Below, piece after piece: positions 6,108 to 8,864 of a DNA stretch of 8,864 nt. Origin of the DNA: Caryophanales bacterium UBA6356 (GTDB lineage: Bacteria > Bacillota_I > Bacilli_A > RFN20 > CAG-826); contig DJRQ01000003.1 in NCBI GenBank assembly GCA_002440125.1, forward strand, positions 13,127 through 21,990. Direction: 5' to 3'. The notes beneath the pieces were generated by a model. It was not told the origin of the DNA. It searched no databases and was given only the letters and a program-made list of their open reading frames with translations. The translations under genes and the position numbers were made by a program. Position 1 is the stretch's first letter; each line of letters starts with the position of its first letter.

Positions 6108-7325
6108 ATGGCAAAAGAGAAATTCAATCGTGACCGTGTCCACGTCAACGTTGGCACCATCGGCCACATCGACCACGGCAAGACCACCCTTACGGCGGCC
6201 ATCTGCCACGTTCTTAGCCTCGTCGGCAAAGAAACCAATGGCGCTGGAGGCAATGCGAAAGACGTCGGCTATGCCGGCATCGACAGCACTCCAGAAGAGC
6301 GTGCTCGTGGTATCACCATCAACAGTGCTCACGAAGAGTACGAAACTGCGAAGCGTCACTACGCTCACGTCGACTGCCCAGGGCACGCTGACTACATCAA
6401 GAACATGATCACCGGCGCTGCTCAAATGGATGCCGCCATCCTTGTTGTTGCAGCTACCGACGGCGTTATGCCACAAACTCGCGAACACGTCCTTCTTGCT
6501 CGTCAAGTCGGTGTTCCTAGAATCATCGTCTTCCTCAACAAATGCGATATGGTTGATGATCCTGAACTCATCGACCTTGTTGAAATGGACGTCCGCGATC
6601 TTCTTACGAAGTATGGCTTCCCTGGCGACGAAGTTCCTGTCATCCGTGGCAGCGCTCTTGCGGCGACCAAAGTCACTTCGAGCAAAGACAAAGATGCTCA
6701 ACCTATCCTTGAGCTTCTCAATGCCCTTGATACCTATATCCCAGATCCAGTCCGTTCCGATGACAAGCCATTCTTGATGCCAATCGAAGACGTCATGACC
6801 ATCTCTGGCCGTGGCACTGTCGTTACTGGCCGTGTCGAGCGTGGCCGTGCCAACATGAACGACGAAGTCGAAATCGTTGGCATCCGTCCAACTCAAAAGT
6901 CGGTCATCACCGGCCTTGAGATGTTCCGTAAGACCCTTGATTTCGCCGAAAGCGGCGACAACGTTGGTGTTCTTCTCCGTGGCATCACCCACGACCAAGT
7001 CGAACGTGGACAAGTTCTTGCCAAACCTGGCTCGATCGTTCCACACGACAAGTTCACCGCGACCGTCTACGTTCTTACCAAAGAAGAAGGTGGCCGTCAC
7101 ACTGCCTTCCTTAATGGCTATCGTCCACAGTTCTTCTTCCGCACCACGGACATCACTGGTTCGATCACCCTTCCAGCTGACGTTCAAATGGTTATGCCTG
7201 GCGACCACACGACCTTCACCGTCGAACTCATCCACCCAGTCGCTCTTGAAGCTGGCACGAAGTTCTCCATCCGTGAAGGTGGCAAGACCGTTGGTTCTGG
7301 CACTGTCACAGAGATCCTTCACTAA
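6108..7325 (+). CDS. tuf: Translation elongation factor Tu
   Basis: EF-Tu (405 residues) carries aminoacyl-tRNA to the ribosomal A site as a GTP complex. Domain 1 has G1 GHIDHGKT (19-26), switch I with ERARGITIN (64-72), G3 DCPGH (89-93, catalytic His93), G4 NKCD (144-147) and G5 SAL (182-184). The domain 2 block GRGTVVTGRVERG and domain 3 block GGRHTAFLNGYRPQFFFRTTD follow. It ends TVTEILH. Compared with the 396-residue B. subtilis protein it is 9 residues longer: about +7 in the segment before switch I (residues ~41-57), +3 after SAL and -1 in domain 2. GGAGG (6096-6100) lies 7 nt before ATG. Codon choice is strongly biased (CGT for Arg; CTT and CTC for Leu), as expected for a very highly expressed gene. 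It is the last gene of the str unit and is followed by a terminator. Confidence 0.99.
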   Translation: MAKEKFNRDRVHVNVGTIGHIDHGKTTLTAAICHVLSLVGKETNGAGGNAKDVGYAGIDSTPEERARGITINSAHEEYETAKRHYAHVDCPGHADYIKNMITGAAQMDAAILVVAATDGVMPQTREHVLLARQVGVPRIIVFLNKCDMVDDPELIDLVEMDVRDLLTKYGFPGDEVPVIRGSALAATKVTSSKDKDAQPILELLNALDTYIPDPVRSDDKPFLMPIEDVMTISGRGTVVTGRVERGRANMNDEVEIVGIRPTQKSVITGLEMFRKTLDFAESGDNVGVLLRGITHDQVERGQVLAKPGSIVPHDKFTATVYVLTKEEGGRHTAFLNGYRPQFFFRTTDITGSITLPADVQMVMPGDHTTFTVELIHPVALEAGTKFSIREGGKTVGSGTVTEILH

Positions 7326-7345
7326 TCTCTAGAGATATGCCTTTG

Positions 7346-7372
7346 AGAGCTCTCCTTTGGAGGGCTCTTTTT
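7346..7372 (+). terminator. Intrinsic terminator after tuf
   Basis: AGAGCTCTCC (7346-7355) pairs with GGAGGGCTCT (7359-7368), with one G-U pair, around a TTT loop. The 3' arm leads into TTTTT (7368-7372) and further pyrimidines. It lies 20 nt after the tuf stop and should end the str operon, isolating the RDD gene downstream. Confidence 0.93.
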
Positions 7373-7384
7373 CTCTTATACATA

Positions 7385-7412
7385 GTGACTTTTTTGGAAA
7401 TTTCGATATATT
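7385..7412 (+). promoter_or_regulatory. Candidate promoter of the RDD gene, placing the start site at the ATG
   Basis: GTGACT (7385-7390, 4 of 6 to the -35 consensus), a 16-nt A/T-rich spacer and TATATT (7407-7412, 5 of 6 to the -10 consensus) lie between the tuf terminator and the next gene. The A of the ATG at 7420 is the eighth base after the -10 box, which is where transcription would normally begin. The mRNA would therefore have little or no leader. Confidence 0.55.
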
Positions 7413-7419
7413 AAAACCT

Positions 7420-8829
7420 ATGGAAAACAAAAAAATTGTGAACGCTCCTTATTGGAAGCGCATGCTTGCTTACTTCATCGATGCCGTTTTGGCTTTAGGC
7501 TTAGGCTTTTTGCTTTATACTTTTGTCACGAGCACTTATCTTTTTAAAGCGATGGGTGGCGACAAGAGCGAGCAAAAACTTATGGGCTATTATGCCGAAA
7601 GCGGTCTTTTAATCACCGAGAAGAAGGAAGATGGAACTTATGATAAGAGCAAGGTTGGTTTCTTCCAATTTAAGGCCGACGAAAAAGACGGTTCTGCTTT
7701 TACCGACGCTCCCGATGGCAAATTGGCTTACGAAGCTTATTACGATAAGGTTTATGACTACTATACGGTGGTACTTCCAAAGGCTTTAGATGGCCATAGC
7801 GATTTCGTGATTCTTAAGGACAAAGATGGGAAAGATTTTGCCTCCATCGACCAGTATAAGGAATATTTTAACGAAGAAGTGTTTTCTCTTCCGAAAGTGA
7901 CTGATACCACGAAAATCGATGAAGCTTCTCGAAGTAGCAAAAGCAATCCTTACTTTATTTTGGCACTGAACGAGGAAGGGAATGCGGTGGATCCTCTCGC
8001 TAGACCCGTTTTGAAGAAAGAAATTCAAGATAAAGTAGTGGCAAAAGACGCCGAAACCATTAAAAAGCTTCGTGATTATTTCTTTGACGCCACAACTTCC
8101 AAAGCAGCCGACGCCGGGATTTACTATAACGCCGTCATCGACATGATGGGCACAAGCGAAACAAGCGTCCAAACTTTTAGCGATGCTCAAAATGCGATTA
8201 TCACGGAAGCGAATGCAATGAGCCAAGTCGTGGCCTTTATTCCTTGCATCTTTGTGTTTACTTTCCTTGTTCCGGTTTTTGCTCCGGGAGGAAAGACCAT
8301 CGGAAAGCTTATCTTCAATCTCCCTGTCATCAGCGAAGAAGGCTTTAGCATGGCCTTATGGAAACGCATCCTTAGACCTCTTTATATGGCTGTTTTGGGC
8401 TCGCTTCTCTTTGTTCCCTATACCATTTCGATGATCGCTTTCTTTGTGTTATTCTTGGTGGATGCCTTGATGCTTGGCTTCTCTCGTAGTGGCCTATCGC
8501 TTCATGACCGTATCTTTAAGACTATCGTTGTCGATGGCAAAACTTCCATGTACTTTAAGGATGCCGCTAGCCAAGAAGACTATTACGAAGAACATCCCCA
8601 AGAGCGAGAAGAGGAAGAAAAAACGGAAGTGGACTATGAAATGGAAGCTGCCATCCGTAACCAAGAACGGGTTTTGGATATGGAGACGATAATGAAAAAC
8701 AGAGAAGAAGCGCGCTCCATCACCTCCTTTGACGAATTCGAAGCGAAAAAGGAAGCGGAGATGAATGCATTAAAAGAAAAGCACGCTTCAAGCGTCGTTA
8801 ATTTTTCTAAGGAAGATGAAAAGAAATAA
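7420..8829 (+). CDS. RDD-family membrane protein with large extracytoplasmic insert and acidic tail
   Basis: A 469-residue membrane protein that matches the RDD pattern (named for conserved Arg and Asp residues; function mostly unknown, with some members linked to ion transport or stress). Residues 10-36 hold PYWKRMLAYFIDAVL and the first membrane helix. Residues ~37-268 form a hydrophilic, Cys-free, Lys/Asp/Tyr-rich segment that should lie outside the membrane. A second helix (~270-288) leads into GGKTIGKLIFNLPVI (290-304), two more helices (~321-354) and LSLHDRIFKTIVVDG (359-373). The tail (374-469) is strongly acidic, probably helical and cytoplasmic. With four helices both ends are inside. 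ATG 7420 gives the expected RDD N-terminus; an in-frame TTG at 7357 lies inside the terminator hairpin. No Shine-Dalgarno precedes it. TTT and TTA codons are commoner than in the str genes, suggesting modest expression. The function is not predictable from context. Confidence 0.85.
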   Translation: MENKKIVNAPYWKRMLAYFIDAVLALGLGFLLYTFVTSTYLFKAMGGDKSEQKLMGYYAESGLLITEKKEDGTYDKSKVGFFQFKADEKDGSAFTDAPDGKLAYEAYYDKVYDYYTVVLPKALDGHSDFVILKDKDGKDFASIDQYKEYFNEEVFSLPKVTDTTKIDEASRSSKSNPYFILALNEEGNAVDPLARPVLKKEIQDKVVAKDAETIKKLRDYFFDATTSKAADAGIYYNAVIDMMGTSETSVQTFSDAQNAIITEANAMSQVVAFIPCIFVFTFLVPVFAPGGKTIGKLIFNLPVISEEGFSMALWKRILRPLYMAVLGSLLFVPYTISMIAFFVLFLVDALMLGFSRSGLSLHDRIFKTIVVDGKTSMYFKDAASQEDYYEEHPQEREEEEKTEVDYEMEAAIRNQERVLDMETIMKNREEARSITSFDEFEAKKEAEMNALKEKHASSVVNFSKEDEKK

Positions 8830-8845
8830 AAACGGAATGGAGAAA

Positions 8846-8864
8846 GGGGCTGTTGAAAAACAAC
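8846..8864 (+). terminator. Probable 5' half of a terminator, cut by the window end
   Basis: After the RDD stop, GGGGCTGTTG (8846-8855) is followed by AAAAA and then CAAC (8861-8864), which pairs with GTTG (8852-8855). If the next bases are AGCCCC and a T-run, this is an intrinsic terminator for the RDD gene. The same stretch could instead encode the first codons of a gene from ATG 8837, but that ATG has no clear ribosome-binding site. Confidence 0.35.

Noticed and set aside
6081..7322. Long antisense open frame (413 codons) opposite tuf
   Set aside because: It mirrors tuf almost exactly. The rarity of stops in the opposite frame follows from the strong codon bias of tuf.
7325..7336. Perfect 12-bp palindrome ATCTCTAGAGAT at the tuf stop
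   Set aside because: It has no spacer for an RNA hairpin loop and no partner site; probably chance beside the real terminator.
7357..7419. In-frame TTG start for the RDD gene
   Set aside because: It lies in the loop and stem of the tuf terminator and upstream of the predicted promoter. The added residues do not resemble RDD proteins.
8837..8864. Possible start of a new gene at ATG 8837
   Set aside because: It has only nine codons, no clear ribosome-binding site, and the same bases look like a terminator stem.

Overview
This window is the 3' part of the rif region followed by the complete str operon of a bacterium, plus one membrane-protein gene. All six genes are on the + strand: rpoC (5'-truncated, RNA polymerase beta'), rpsL (S12), rpsG (S7), fusA (EF-G), tuf (EF-Tu), and an RDD-family membrane protein. 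The gene order and the absence of the proteobacterial SI3 insertion in the beta' trigger loop point to the Firmicutes/Mollicutes side of bacteria. EF-Tu looks Mollicutes-like in several places, for example the 'FLNGYRPQF' segment and the 'TVTE' ending. Base composition is near balanced, and every Trp codon visible is TGG. Stops are TAG once and TAA five times. This fits an uncultured Bacilli/'Tenericutes'-type lineage that keeps the standard code. That placement is inference from motifs, not a database result.

Layout: 1-2768 beta' from inside its catalytic aspartate motif to the C-terminus; 2769-2991 an intergenic region with a strong intrinsic terminator, a near-consensus sigma70-type promoter (TTGACA-17-TATTAT) and a roughly 80-nt leader with two hairpins; 2992-6017 rpsL, rpsG and fusA, tightly packed with strong Shine-Dalgarno sites; 6018-6107 a 90-nt gap with a short dyad and a plausible internal promoter; 6108-7325 tuf, then a strong terminator (7346-7372); 7420-8829 the RDD protein, probably on its own promoter and possibly read from a leaderless mRNA; 8830-8864 the likely first half of another terminator, cut by the window end.

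The core genes work together in gene expression: beta' in transcription, S12 and S7 in the 30S decoding and head regions, EF-Tu delivering aminoacyl-tRNA and EF-G driving translocation. No defence system, mobile element, CRISPR array or new multi-gene system is visible. The items most worth a second look are: two lineage-specific insertions in beta' (about 34 and 90 residues); a 7-residue Gly/Asn-rich insertion in EF-Tu just before switch I; the structured str leader in an operon with no room for an E. coli-type S7 operator; and an RDD protein with a large extracytoplasmic insert, an acidic tail and an apparently leaderless start.
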